Shown here one piece after another: positions 1 to 8,870 of a stretch of 64,000 nt of DNA; positions within the stretch are counted from its first letter, which is position 1, and the number at the start of each line of letters is the position of its first letter. Where the stretch lies: contig NZ_LBHJ01000003.1 in assembly GCF_001006305.1 (NCBI RefSeq), positions 609,709 to 673,708 of the forward strand, in the 5' to 3' direction. The position numbers and the translations under genes are program-made. The notes beneath the pieces are model-generated. The model was not told where the DNA came from and searched no databases. It worked only from the letters and a program-made list of their open reading frames with translations. The stretch is from Silvibacterium bohemicum. Its GTDB lineage: Bacteria; Acidobacteriota; Terriglobia; Terriglobales; Acidobacteriaceae.

Positions 1-705
1 GCCCTCTCCATCTTTCTCGGCTTCCGCAATAGCGCGTGTTACGACCGTTGGTGGGAGGCGCGACGTCAGCTCGGCTCGATGGTTGGCGAGATGCGCTCCT
101 TCGCTCGCATCTGTATAAGTTTGTCCAAAATTGACCGAGCGGATCGAGACGCAATGGTGCGGGATGCGATCACGTATACCTACGAACTGATGCATGCTCT
201 ACGAAAGTCGCAAAGGCCGACCCCAGTGCCTGCGGAGTATTCCTCGACAAGCAATATTCCCGACCACATTCTGCGCCGGCTGGGTCTCAGGGTAGCTGGG
301 CAGTTTGAGAAGGCCGTGATCGGTGAACAGATTTATAAGCTGCTCGAGGAACGACTGACTGCGTTCACCGCCGTCCAGGTGGCGTGCGAACGTATTGGTT
401 CAACACCGACGCCCTTCACCTACACTCTTCTGATTCATCGAACGGCATACGCCTACTGTTTTCTCCTGCCATTCGGATTGGTCAGCACGATGGGGTGGGC
501 GACCCCTCTGTTCACGGTTCTGGTAGCCTATGCCTTTTTTGGATTGGACGCACTGGGAGACGAGTTAGAAGATCCCTTCGGTGATCATCCTAACGCGCTG
601 CCATTGCTGTCGCTTGCAAGGACGATCGAAATCAATCTGTTGGAAGCGATCGAAGCGCAAGAGGTCCCGGAATTCCTTCGTCCAGTAGATTCCTTGCTTA
701 CATAA
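1..705 (+). CDS. Bestrophin-family ion channel protein, 5'-truncated by the window edge
   Basis: The frame is open from the first base and ends at a TAA at 703-705, giving 234 residues of a protein whose N-terminus lies outside the window. The opening residues carry the bestrophin/YneE hallmark FRNSACYDRWWEAR, followed by a long amphipathic segment and, near residues 140-185, a hydrophobic stretch and then the motif FGLDALGDELEDPFG, matching the conserved C-terminal calcium-clasp-like acidic motif of the family. Bacterial bestrophins are pentameric inner-membrane ion channels (cation-selective in characterised bacterial members). The internal ATG at 79 is not the true start because the conserved motif precedes it. 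No partner gene is visible; the next gene is convergent. Confidence 0.85.
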   Translation, partial: ALSIFLGFRNSACYDRWWEARRQLGSMVGEMRSFARICISLSKIDRADRDAMVRDAITYTYELMHALRKSQRPTPVPAEYSSTSNIPDHILRRLGLRVAGQFEKAVIGEQIYKLLEERLTAFTAVQVACERIGSTPTPFTYTLLIHRTAYAYCFLLPFGLVSTMGWATPLFTVLVAYAFFGLDALGDELEDPFGDHPNALPLLSLARTIEINLLEAIEAQEVPEFLRPVDSLLT

Positions 706-811
706 AGAAAAATAGAACGCAGTGCCTTCAGGCACGAATAGTCGTAGCTTTTTCAAGCGGACAGCACATCGTGAGCGAAGTTGGCCTCATCGCAATAGGA
801 GTGCCCATTGG

Positions 812-1480
812 TCAGCGAATATGCAGTGCCAAAGACTCCAACAAAGCTTTCATTCCGTTCCAAGCAATTTGCACGCCGATACAAACCAGGAGAAAGGACG
901 ACAATTGGGTGATCACCGTCATCCCCGTCGGACCCAGGATTCGCGCCAGTCGGTCGGCAAATCCATAGCAGAGCAAAATGCTGACCGCGATCAGCACCAA
1001 TCCAATGAGAGCTGCCAGGATTGTCAAAGGATGGTACATGTGATGGTGAGCGGCGTTCGCGCCCAGCGTGATGGCGGCTGAGATGGAAGCGGGACCTACG
1101 GTTAATGGCAATGTCAAAGGGTAGAACGCCCGGCGATTTGTATCCTGCGGCTGGACGGTTTTATGTACATCCTGTTTCTCGTCTTTGTCATCGTCTCGCT
1201 GCTTGAGCAGCGACCATCCTGTGGCAATGACAATCAGACCGCCACCAATCTGCACCACGGGCAGAGAGATTCCAAAGAAGGCGAGCACGTAAGTTCCGAC
1301 GAAATACGTCGCAACCAACAGAAAAAAACTGTTCATGGCAATGCGCCAGGACAGCGCTCTTCGCCCTTCCGGTGAGTAGTCCCTGGTCATCGCCAGAAAG
1401 AACGGACTGCCTCCGAGCGGATCTACGATAGGGAAGAGTGTGACTAGAACCAAGAGTACAGTTTGGGCCGCTTCTTGCAT
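812..1480 (-). CDS. MarC family integral membrane protein
   Basis: A 222-residue protein with about six hydrophobic helices, the usual length and layout for the MarC/UPF0056 family. Recognisable family segments are the start (VLVTLFPIVDPLGGSPFFLAMT), the central GGGLIVIATGWSLL and the late PLTLPLTVGPASISAAITLGA. MarC proteins lie in the inner membrane; despite the name they are not established drug exporters and the substrate is unknown. A charged linker (residues about 93-115, DDDKDEKQDVHK) separates the two three-helix halves, as in other members. The gene stands alone between convergent and divergent neighbours. Confidence 0.9.
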   Translation of the reverse strand: MQEAAQTVLLVLVTLFPIVDPLGGSPFFLAMTRDYSPEGRRALSWRIAMNSFFLLVATYFVGTYVLAFFGISLPVVQIGGGLIVIATGWSLLKQRDDDKDEKQDVHKTVQPQDTNRRAFYPLTLPLTVGPASISAAITLGANAAHHHMYHPLTILAALIGLVLIAVSILLCYGFADRLARILGPTGMTVITQLSSFLLVCIGVQIAWNGMKALLESLALHIR

Positions 1481-1566
1481 AGGGTTGTATATCCCCAGTG
1501 TAATGGATCTCGATTGCTCTTTAGCCGGCGTGAGAGTTGCCGAAAAGTCGTGCTTGCCATTGAGGA

Positions 1567-1956
1567 TTATCTTCTCGACTTAGGAATTCGACCGAAGCGA
1601 GGGTCATGGCGCAGCAGAAGATCGCACGCATGAAGCGCCTCCACCTCGAATCCGGGGCTGTCACTGGGGATGACGAGCCAATGGCCGATCTTATTTCTCA
1701 GGAGCTCGATCGAACGGATAGAAGGAAATTCACGGCGAAGTTCTGGATCTGTGGGCTTCGTGCTGTCCGAAAGAACGAGCCAAACGCCGTTGTCTCTCGG
1801 AGATTTGGGATGATCCCGGAGCATACAGACAATGCGATCGCCCAGGTAGACGGCAAAACCAGAAAACAAGCGACGCACTTCGGGGCGCAGGGGCGTGAGC
1901 GCCTCCAAAACGAACGCGTGCGGAGCCTTCTGTTTGGGTTTGTCAGGGCGAGGCAT
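1567..1956 (-). CDS. TfoX/Sxy N-terminal-like small protein
   Basis: A 129-residue protein with a compact core ([18 protein letters not shown], then VWLVLSD, then [10 protein letters not shown]) resembling the TfoX N-terminal / YjbR-like fold, where a Met/Phe-Gly-Gly turn precedes a beta-hairpin. The N-terminus is Lys-rich ([12 protein letters not shown]). It lacks the C-terminal helix-hairpin-helix domain of full TfoX, so a competence role should not be assumed. The family assignment rests on motif resemblance. The gene is divergent from gadB, separated by about 170 bp that would hold both promoters. Confidence 0.6.
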   Translation of the reverse strand: MPRPDKPKQKAPHAFVLEALTPLRPEVRRLFSGFAVYLGDRIVCMLRDHPKSPRDNGVWLVLSDSTKPTDPELRREFPSIRSIELLRNKIGHWLVIPSDSPGFEVEALHACDLLLRHDPRFGRIPKSRR

Positions 1957-2127
1957 GATCTCTATGGTCTCTCAAAAAGGATTAAACAGACAAAATCTGA
2001 TCCTCGACTAACTCAGCTTCGTTCCCGGCAACTTATTGGTATCGATTCTCAATTCATTCACCGTCTTTTTTCCCAACGGCGCGCACGACGCGAACTACAC
2101 TTTGTATTCAGAGAAACAGGAGAATTT

Positions 2128-3537
2128 ATGCCCCTGCACAACACCGCCGAACTCAAAGCTGGACCGACGAGCGAAATAGAGGCCGAAGTCCTGAATGACA
2201 AGACCAGCACCTATGAGTTCCCCGCAGCGATGCAGGATCCGCAGACTGTCTATCAGACGATCCACGATCAGCTCATCCTCGACGGGAACTCGCAGCAGAA
2301 TCTCGCCACCTTCTGCACCACTTGGATGGAACCTGAGGTCAGGCAGCTCATGGATGAGTCTGCCGATAAAAATATGATCGATAAGGATGAGTATCCACAG
2401 ACGGCGGCCATCGAAGAGCGTTGCGTCCACATGCTCGCCGATCTTTGGAATTCTCCGGAAGCTGCCGGTACGATCGGCTGCTCCACTACTGGCTCGAGCG
2501 AGGCCGCCATGCTTGGCGCCCTGGCACTCAAGTGGAACTGGCGCAAACGTCAACACGCCAAGGGGAAGTCCACTGAAACTCCGAACCTCATCATGGGGCC
2601 TGTCCAAGTCTGCTGGCACAAGTTCTGCCGCTATTTCGACGTCGAAATTCGCGAAGTGCCGATGGAAGGCGATCGGCTCCTGCTCACTCCGGAAGAAGTC
2701 ATCAAGCGTTGTGACGAAAACACCATCGGTGTTGTTGTCACCCTCGGCGTCACTTTCACTCTCCAATTCGAGCCGGTGCACGGAATCAGCATTGCACTCG
2801 ATAAGTTACAAAGCGAAACCGAACTCGACATCCCGATACACGTCGATGGAGCGAGCGGCGCCTTTCTCGCGCCTTTTAGTCAGCCTGAGTTGCTCTGGGA
2901 TTTCCGCATTCCCCGCGTGAAATCGATCAACGCCTCCGGACACAAGTTTGGTCTCGCTCCGCTCGGTGTCGGCTGGGCTCTTTGGCGCGAAAAGCACGAC
3001 CTTCCGGAAGAGTTGATCTTCGACGTCAACTATCTCGGCGGCAACATGCCTACTTTCGCGCTCAACTTCTCGCGGCCTGGCGGCGAAATCATCTGCCAGT
3101 ACTACAACTTCATGCGCCTCGGCAAAGAGGGTTATCGAGAAATTCAAACCGAATGCTACGCGCTGGGCCGTTACCTCGCTGAAAAAATCGCGGAGTTCGG
3201 ACCCTTCAAAATCATTTACGACGGTCAGGGCGGAATCCCCGGTCTGTGCTGGAAGTTGAAAGATCCTGCGTCTTCGAGCTTCACGCTATACGAGTTTGCA
3301 GATCGGCTGCGTGAGCGCGGCTGGCTCGTTCCGGCATACTCCATGCCACCCAACCGCGAGGATCTCGTCATTCAGCGCATTCTTGTTCGCCACGGGTTTA
3401 CAAGAACCATGGCCCTCCAGCTTCTCGGCGAAATACAAGGAGCCCTAAACCACTTCGCCGAGCGTCAACCAGAACAGCCATCGGCCCCGACGCCTGTCGG
3501 AGCAGGATCGAGTTCGCACGACCACTCCGGCCGATAG
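2128..3537 (+). CDS. gadB: Glutamate decarboxylase (PLP-dependent)
   Basis: Converts glutamate to GABA and CO2 with consumption of a cytoplasmic proton; in bacteria this supports acid resistance when paired with an antiporter, which is not seen nearby. The 469-residue product matches the usual GadA/B length. Visible group II decarboxylase features are [16 protein letters not shown] (phosphate-binding region), HVDGASGAF (Asp to the pyridine nitrogen) and [18 protein letters not shown], with the Schiff-base Lys at residue 273. I chose the ATG at 2128 because it has an AGGAGA ribosome site just upstream and begins where homology begins; the open frame runs back to 1606 but that part is antisense to the TfoX-like gene. 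Ends with a TAG stop. Confidence 0.95.
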   Translation: MPLHNTAELKAGPTSEIEAEVLNDKTSTYEFPAAMQDPQTVYQTIHDQLILDGNSQQNLATFCTTWMEPEVRQLMDESADKNMIDKDEYPQTAAIEERCVHMLADLWNSPEAAGTIGCSTTGSSEAAMLGALALKWNWRKRQHAKGKSTETPNLIMGPVQVCWHKFCRYFDVEIREVPMEGDRLLLTPEEVIKRCDENTIGVVVTLGVTFTLQFEPVHGISIALDKLQSETELDIPIHVDGASGAFLAPFSQPELLWDFRIPRVKSINASGHKFGLAPLGVGWALWREKHDLPEELIFDVNYLGGNMPTFALNFSRPGGEIICQYYNFMRLGKEGYREIQTECYALGRYLAEKIAEFGPFKIIYDGQGGIPGLCWKLKDPASSSFTLYEFADRLRERGWLVPAYSMPPNREDLVIQRILVRHGFTRTMALQLLGEIQGALNHFAERQPEQPSAPTPVGAGSSSHDHSGR

Positions 3538-3599
3538 ACGCCAGGTTATTGCGTCCTCTCACGGATGACGATGGCGCAATCAGGTCTCCTCTCTCCTGG

Positions 3600-4020
3600 G
3601 TTTGTCGCAGTGTCATCAAGATTTCGTTCCAGCCTCAGGTACGCATCGATGCTGCTATGTCCCAGGTAGGAGCGGCGGTTAACTCGATTCGATTCCAAAT
3701 GCCTCCTGGAGTAAATCCACCGTGGATTCTGCGCTTCAGCGCCTCCACCGTGCCGATCATCCAGCTCTCACTACCGCGCTCATCATCCTGCTGTTCCTGG
3801 GAAGCTGGCGCAGCACGATGATCATCGCCGTCTCCATCCCGCTCTCCATTCTCAGCTCCATCATTGTCTTAAGCGCAATGGGCGAGACCATGAATACCAT
3901 GACCCTCGGCGGTCTGGCCCTGGCCATCGGCATCCTGGTAGATGACGCAACGGTCACCATCGAAAATATCCATCGCGATTGGTGGCCAGACTTGAGTCTG
4001 GACCGTGAGATGCTGAAGGC
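3600..4020 (+). pseudogene. Remnant of an RND efflux pump inner-membrane protein
   Basis: Two pieces in different frames. The first (about 3615-3790, QVRIDAAMSQVGAAVNSIRFQMPPG then PPWILRFSASTVPIIQLSL) matches the porter-domain start of an AcrB/CzcA-type pump. The second (about 3770-4010, ALIILLFLGSWRSTMIIAVSIPLS and GLALAIGILVDDATVTIENI) matches the transmembrane segment carrying the conserved helix-4 Asp pair. The roughly 150 residues normally between them are missing, so an internal deletion and frame change are evident. No membrane-fusion or outer-membrane partner is present. A non-functional relic. Confidence 0.8.
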
Positions 4021-4059
4021 GGCGATCGCAAAAAACGGCCTGAGCTCGTGAACCGGAGG

Positions 4060-4790
4060 ACGGATGCTCGCTGCTCCAAGAACAGTTCCAAGCCAGTAAG
4101 TGCCGGGTTTGCGGGCTGATGTCGATTGCCGCGAGCAGTTGTCGCAACTGCTCAAGACGGTTGGATGAGACGCTGAAGGAGAAGCTGGTTCGGTTATCCA
4201 GAGAGAAGCCGTGCTACGGTTATCGGAGGTTGCAGGTGCTGGTCGAGCGTGAAGGCGAATGCGTGAGCCGCTAGCGTCTCTATCGCTGCTATCGCGAGGC
4301 GGGACTCTGCCTGGAACAGAAGAAGCGAAAACACTGCGTCCACAGCGGTTCTCCGCCCGTGCTGTTGACAGGCGCTGACCAGGAGTGGGCGCTAGACTTC
4401 ACTCAAGACGTGGTCGCGGCAGGTCGCACGATCCGCGTGTTGAGTGTGGTCGATGCCTTCAGGCGTGAGCCTTGCGCCCGAAGTGGACACGGGCTTCGCC
4501 AGATGCCGGGTCACGCGTGTGCTCGACGAGATGATCGCCAGACGCTGGATGCCGCAGGCGATCCGCTGGAACACGGACCGAAACTAACCAGTCGCCACTT
4601 CCTCGCCTAGGGCCTGGAGTGGAAGATTGAGATTCGCCACATCCAGCCTGGCCGGCCGATGCAGAACGGTCACGTGGAAAGCTTTCATGGCAAGCTGCGC
4701 GAGGAGTGCCTGCGGGCGAGTTGGTTCCGCAACCTCTTCGACGCAAGAGTAAAGATCCAGGCTGGAAAAAGTGGCCGTCCGGCGAACTAT
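4060..4790 (+). pseudogene. Degenerate IS3-family transposase (orfB)
   Basis: Reads as an IS3-type OrfB broken by stops and frame changes. Intact patches are EKPCYGYRRLQVLVEREGE (HTH_21-type region), CYREAGLCLEQKKRKHC, then WALDFTQDVVAAGRTIRVLSVVDAF (first catalytic Asp region of the DDE fold), RVTRVLDEMIARRWMPQAIRW, and RPMQNGHVESFHGKLREECL (the catalytic Glu region). A TAG interrupts the first patch, a frame change falls near 4460, and another TAG (4608-4610) replaces the Trp of the conserved FLAW motif. No clean terminal inverted repeats were found. The following 4791-5113 holds no recognisable gene. Confidence 0.85.
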
Positions 4791-5113
4791 CGAGGGTTAC
4801 GGTTCTCTCGGAGCTGGTTGGGTGAAGCCTCAGAGAGCATCGCAGGCACCGAATTGCTTCATATATTCGAGAATCTGCATCCCATTTGTATTGGGCGACA
4901 GCTGTCCATATTGAAAGCCAGCCTGCTTAGAAGCTGGCTGGCGTACCAATGGCTCAACAATCTCTTCCATAAGAAGCCTTCGTGTCTCTGCTTTGAGTGC
5001 TACAAGTTCTAACAGAATGCTCCATACGCTTTTATGCCTTCGTTGAGTCGACGCCAGGATCAGTTGATTCGCCCACGCAATACACTCTTCACTCTTTAGA
5101 TCCGGAGCACTCC

Positions 5114-5563
5114 ATGGCGTCAGTTCTTCGAGCAGTTTTCGGATATGCATTTCTCGTTTTCATGGTGCGGGTCGTGGGGCGGCGTCCCGGCAAGCAGATG
5201 ACTCCATTTGAATTTGTGCTGATCTTCTTCATCGGTGGTTTGACCCTCACCTTCGTTGTGGGTGACGAAGCTTCCTTCACCAACGCCATCGGGCAGATCA
5301 TGACGATTGCTATCTTGCACTACCTGATCGCTTGGGCAAGAACCAAGTCTTCGGCATTTGCGCGTCTCACGGATGGCACTCCTTTGGTGCTGCTCGAGAA
5401 GGGACAATGGCGTCCTCTCGCGATGAAAGGAATGCGAATTGCGGACGACGATGTGATGGCAAGCGCACGCGATAAAGAGCTTAAAAGCTTCGACGAAATT
5501 GAATACGCCATTCTCGAACGAAACGGCGAGATCAGCATTATCAAAGCATCGGAAATGCTCTAA
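5114..5563 (+). CDS. DUF421 (YetF-like) membrane protein
   Basis: A 149-residue protein: two or three N-terminal membrane helices (YAFLVFMVRVVGRRPGKQM, FVLIFFIGGLTLTFVVGD, ITIAILHYLIAW) followed by a soluble domain with TDGTPLVLLEKGQW, the KGMRIADDDVMASAR segment and ILERNGEISIIKA, the pattern of the YetF/DUF421 family. Function is not established. I placed the start at the ATG at 5114 because the helices begin there; the open frame extends to 4997 but without family similarity. It forms a cassette with the next gene (41 bp downstream) and a second, interrupted DUF421 copy. Confidence 0.88.
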   Translation: MASVLRAVFGYAFLVFMVRVVGRRPGKQMTPFEFVLIFFIGGLTLTFVVGDEASFTNAIGQIMTIAILHYLIAWARTKSSAFARLTDGTPLVLLEKGQWRPLAMKGMRIADDDVMASARDKELKSFDEIEYAILERNGEISIIKASEML

Positions 5564-5604
5564 ACAAAACGCCTGCATCCTAATTAGAAATCGAGACGTC
5601 AGAT

Positions 5605-6144
5605 ATGGCTCAACCAATTTATAGAAAAGCAGTCGAGGACACGGTCCCGAAGGTCAACAATGAGATCGCAGTCGGAGAAGATGTAGAGTTTCAACGCAAG
5701 TGGTGGAAGTTCGAGAAGTTGGTGTGGGCTGCTTTCATCTGCTTTGTCCTGCTTGACCTTGCAGGCGTCTTCGGGCGCGGGCCTTTATCGAAAGCACATT
5801 TGGCCACCGCCGACGGAACAGTAAACGTCAGCTATGAACGCGTCCAGCGGACCGGGACGCCTTCCACCCTGAAGGTCGAATTCAGAGATAGGGCTATTCG
5901 GAATAAGCAAATTCGCTTGTGGGCCGGTGAGGATCTTGTGTCCAAGCTCGGTAATAAGCAAATCGCTCCGCAACCCGCCACCTCCGCCGTCGGAGATGGA
6001 GGATTGCATTACACGTTTCCGGCCACGACGGAGCCTGCGGAGATTGTCTTCTCTCTGCAACCGCCGTCCCCTGGCCTCTATGACCTTTCGCTTGGTGTTG
6101 ACGATTTTCCCGCTTTTCACTTCAAGATTCTAGTTATGCCCTGA
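5605..6144 (+). CDS. Unknown single-span membrane protein within the DUF421 cassette
   Basis: Not recognised. The 179-residue product has a charged N-terminus, one clear transmembrane helix at about residues 33-53 (KLVWAAFICFVLLDLAGVFG) and a C-terminal beta-rich extracytoplasmic domain of about 115 residues. The topology suggests a cytoplasmic N-terminus anchored with the globular part outside. It lies between two DUF421 genes with 41-bp and 11-bp gaps, so it is probably co-transcribed with them and may work with that protein family; this rests on context only. Confidence 0.75.
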   Translation: MAQPIYRKAVEDTVPKVNNEIAVGEDVEFQRKWWKFEKLVWAAFICFVLLDLAGVFGRGPLSKAHLATADGTVNVSYERVQRTGTPSTLKVEFRDRAIRNKQIRLWAGEDLVSKLGNKQIAPQPATSAVGDGGLHYTFPATTEPAEIVFSLQPPSPGLYDLSLGVDDFPAFHFKILVMP

Positions 6145-6155
6145 GGTTCTAGCTT

Positions 6156-6596
6156 GTGTACACCATCATTCATGCCATCCTTGGCTACTTCTTTTTACTT
6201 TTTACGGTGCGGGTGCTGAGCCGGCGACCCGGTGGGCAGATGACGCTCTTTGAATTCGTCATCGTCTTCTTGATCGGTGGCGTTATCATCCTGTCCACTG
6301 TTGGAGACGACCGTTCGGTTACAAATTGCGTCGGCGCCGTCATCGTCATTGGGCTTATGCATGGTCTCGTTTCCTAGGGCAAGACTAAGTCTCCCCGCCT
6401 GGGAAGAATCGTTGATGGAACTCCCTTGGTGGCGCTAAAAGACGATCAATGGCAGGACGAGATTATGAAAGGAATGCGGCTTGATGCGAATGACATCATG
6501 GCTGCAGCCCGAACAAAGGGCCTAAGAGACCTATCTCAAATCAAGTACGCAATCCTCGAAAGAAACGGGACGATTTCGATCATCAAGAAGGGCTGA
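6156..6596 (+). pseudogene. Second DUF421 (YetF-like) gene interrupted by an in-frame amber codon
   Basis: Starts with GTG at 6156, 11 bp after the preceding gene. It reads 73 residues of the DUF421 membrane part (FTVRVLSRRPGGQM, FVIVFLIGGVIIL), meets TAG at 6375-6377, and then continues in the same frame with the soluble part (IVDGTPLVALKDDQW, MKGMRLDANDIMAAAR, YAILERNGTISIIKKG) to TGA at 6594-6596. In the intact paralogue at 5114 the residue at the stop is Trp (IAWARTKS versus VS-stop-GKTKS), so one G-to-A change (TGG to TAG) explains it. Readthrough or a sequencing error cannot be excluded. 6597-6911 holds nothing recognisable. Confidence 0.85.
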
Positions 6597-6911
6597 CGGA
6601 CACGAGTCCGGATGAGCATGGAGGGATGTCATTGCCACAAGGTGGGCAAATATATCTTTTTTGAGATTTGCGCATTCGCGATTGCCACTTTTCTATGCCA
6701 CAGGCACACCCGTCGGATGTGGGCGCGTCGTTCGCCTTTGGCGCACCCATCACTTCCGGTTCTCGCAGGCCCGTTAACGTCGGGTTTCGCGTGCGTGTCT
6801 CTTTTATGGCTGGGCCGCGACTTGCGAATGGGCCATCGGTATATAAGCAGCCGGCAAAGTCGCTCAAATCGATCTCGAAGCCTTCAGGGCTGAGGATAGG
6901 AGGCAAAAGCT

Positions 6912-7331
6912 GTGTATCCAAGTGTTCTTCAAGAGCCGCTCTCACGGCAATTCGGCTATCTCCTGTTGCTTGGGCTTGCCATCGCCTGCGTCTCATGGAC
7001 TATTACACACGAGGAAATATTCCGGGAATCGAGGGAATACTGTAAAGCCAAGAGCCAAAACTGTAAGCCCTTATACCAACGCAAGTTCTTCTACCTCTTT
7101 ACCTGTGAGTACTGCTTCAGCCATTATGTGACGGCATTATTCCTTCTCCTGACTCAATTCCAACTGCTGTATCAGGGATGGCGGGGCTTCCTAATTTCGG
7201 GGTTCGCGCTAGTGTGGATTGCCAACGCGTATATGAGTGCCTTCAATCGATTACGGCTTGAAATCAAAGCTGAGAAACTTTCGACCGCCGAGCAGGCGAA
7301 CTCCGCCGCTGAGAATAAACTCCCGCGTTGA
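6912..7331 (+). CDS. Unknown small membrane protein with a Cys pair
   Basis: A 139-residue product from a GTG start. It has a first helix (FGYLLLLGLAIACVSWTI), a cytoplasmic or periplasmic loop with three Cys residues, a CEYCFSHYVTALFLLL segment at about residues 54-70 that combines a C-x2-C pair with the start of helix two, and a third helix (FLISGFALVWIANAYMSAF). The C-x2-C-x-S-x-Y pattern at a helix start recalls the DUF1360 family, but I am not certain of that link. No operon partner. The 7332-7729 interval shows no gene. Confidence 0.6.
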   Translation: MYPSVLQEPLSRQFGYLLLLGLAIACVSWTITHEEIFRESREYCKAKSQNCKPLYQRKFFYLFTCEYCFSHYVTALFLLLTQFQLLYQGWRGFLISGFALVWIANAYMSAFNRLRLEIKAEKLSTAEQANSAAENKLPR

Positions 7332-7729
7332 TCGATGGTTCCCATAAGCTTATTTAGCTTAGAAACTGATTTAGTTTCGTAACATAGCCCCTTTATTCGT
7401 GTTGAGCAGGAAGTGATGTCGCTCTGAAGGAAGATGACTCGGCAGGTGCGGCGTAACTAGGCATTCCCCTAGGAAAATATCGGGACTCATCCGCAGCCCC
7501 TTTCGTAAAAAAGCAACCCTGTCGTTCTTTGTACGTTCCAAAAAGTAGGCATCTCGTGAATTGAATCTCTATAGCATCGCGATTGGAATTGCTAGGGAAT
7601 ATTTGCATCGTATGATGAGGCAAGCTACGTCACACATGAAATATAAGAGACGGCAAATGGCAAAACTCATCTATGGAAGTACTGACGCCATGCAAACGCA
7701 ACCACCCCCATCAGACTGAGAAAACTCTT

Positions 7730-8764
7730 ATGAATATTCGTATGCGTATCTGCCTTATTACGGTCATCCTGCTTCATGCCGGCGTGGCAGCGTTCCCACA
7801 AGAGAATTCCGCTGCCACGTCTCGAACAGTCCGTCTGAATGTGATCGTATCTGCAAAATCTGGGACGCCAGTCTCTGGTCTTGGGGAGCAGGACTTTAGC
7901 TTGTTGGACAACAAGGCACCGAGAAGCATCCAGTCCTTCAAAGTGGTCAGTTCAAGCCAAGAGCCAGTGAAGGTCATTTTGCTCATCGATGCCGTCAACA
8001 CCAACTTCGACAGAGTTGCCTACGTGCGCAACGAGGTGCAGAAATTTTTAAAGGCAAATGACGGCAAGCTTGCAAATCCCACCACGATCGCGGTGCTCAC
8101 CGACGACGGGACGCAGATGCAGAAGGGATTCACTCAAGATGGCAATGCGCTCAATGCATCTCTAGAACACTACACCATCGGGCTGCGTCAGCTTACCCGT
8201 TCAACCGGTATCTGGGGAGCGAATGATCGCGTGCAGATATCTCTGACGGCCGTACAACAGCTGGCGGCTTACGCGTTGACGATTCCTGGTCGCAAGATCG
8301 TTCTTTGGGTCTCGCCAGGCTGGCCTCTTCTTTCAGGCAATCGGTTTGATCTTGACTCTAAGCAGCAGCGGCAGATCTTTGCCAACGTGGTCGCTTTCTC
8401 TAAAGAGTTGCAACAAGCGAACCTCACGCTTTACAATATCAATCCGCTTGGCCCGGAGGAGAGCCTCTTTCGGGAAGATTATTATCAGGATTTTTTAAAA
8501 GGAGTGAGCAAAGCGGGTCAGACCGATCTCGCGGATTTAAGCCTACAGGTTCTTGCCGTCCAAAGCGGCGGCCTTTCCTTGAATGGCCAGAGCGACGTTG
8601 CCGGAAATCTCGAGAAGTGCTTGAGTGATACAGAATCCTGGTACGAAGTCACTTTCGCCACGTCTGTTGCTGAGCAACGAGATGAATACCATCACATCCA
8701 GATTACGGTAGATAAGCCGGGCCTCACCGCTCGAACCCGAGACGGTTATTATGCCCAACCATGA
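7730..8764 (+). CDS. Secreted VWFA-related protein (acidobacterial type)
   Basis: A 344-residue exported protein. An N-terminal signal peptide (MNIRMRICLITVILLHAGVAAFPQ) is followed by a short beta-domain with the phrase GTPVSGLGEQDFSLLDNKAPRSI, then a von Willebrand A-like fold starting VKVILLIDAVNTNFDRV and a late GRKIVLWVSPGWPLL strand. This arrangement is typical of the VWFA-related proteins expanded in Acidobacteria. The metal-binding DxSxS motif of classical VWA domains is altered to DAVNT, so metal coordination may be lost. The start is placed at 7730 because the signal peptide begins there; an upstream in-frame ATG at 7673 adds residues without signal character. Role unknown. Confidence 0.85.
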   Translation: MNIRMRICLITVILLHAGVAAFPQENSAATSRTVRLNVIVSAKSGTPVSGLGEQDFSLLDNKAPRSIQSFKVVSSSQEPVKVILLIDAVNTNFDRVAYVRNEVQKFLKANDGKLANPTTIAVLTDDGTQMQKGFTQDGNALNASLEHYTIGLRQLTRSTGIWGANDRVQISLTAVQQLAAYALTIPGRKIVLWVSPGWPLLSGNRFDLDSKQQRQIFANVVAFSKELQQANLTLYNINPLGPEESLFREDYYQDFLKGVSKAGQTDLADLSLQVLAVQSGGLSLNGQSDVAGNLEKCLSDTESWYEVTFATSVAEQRDEYHHIQITVDKPGLTARTRDGYYAQP

Positions 8765-8870
8765 AAGCCTGTGAGTGGTCTCCGGGGCTGAAATCGCACT
8801 CGATTATGGGGTAAGAAAACTTAAATTCTCGAATGAGCCCGGCCCCGCTGCATCGGCATCCAAAAGCCAT

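Noticed and set aside
1606-2127. Open reading frame upstream of and in frame with glutamate decarboxylase
   Set aside because: It is mostly antisense to the TfoX-like gene and has no family similarity; a ribosome site at the ATG at 2128 marks the true start.
4830-5150. 106-codon minus-strand frame between the IS3 relic and the DUF421 gene
   Set aside because: No recognisable domain or ribosome site, and it overlaps the DUF421 start; likely chance.
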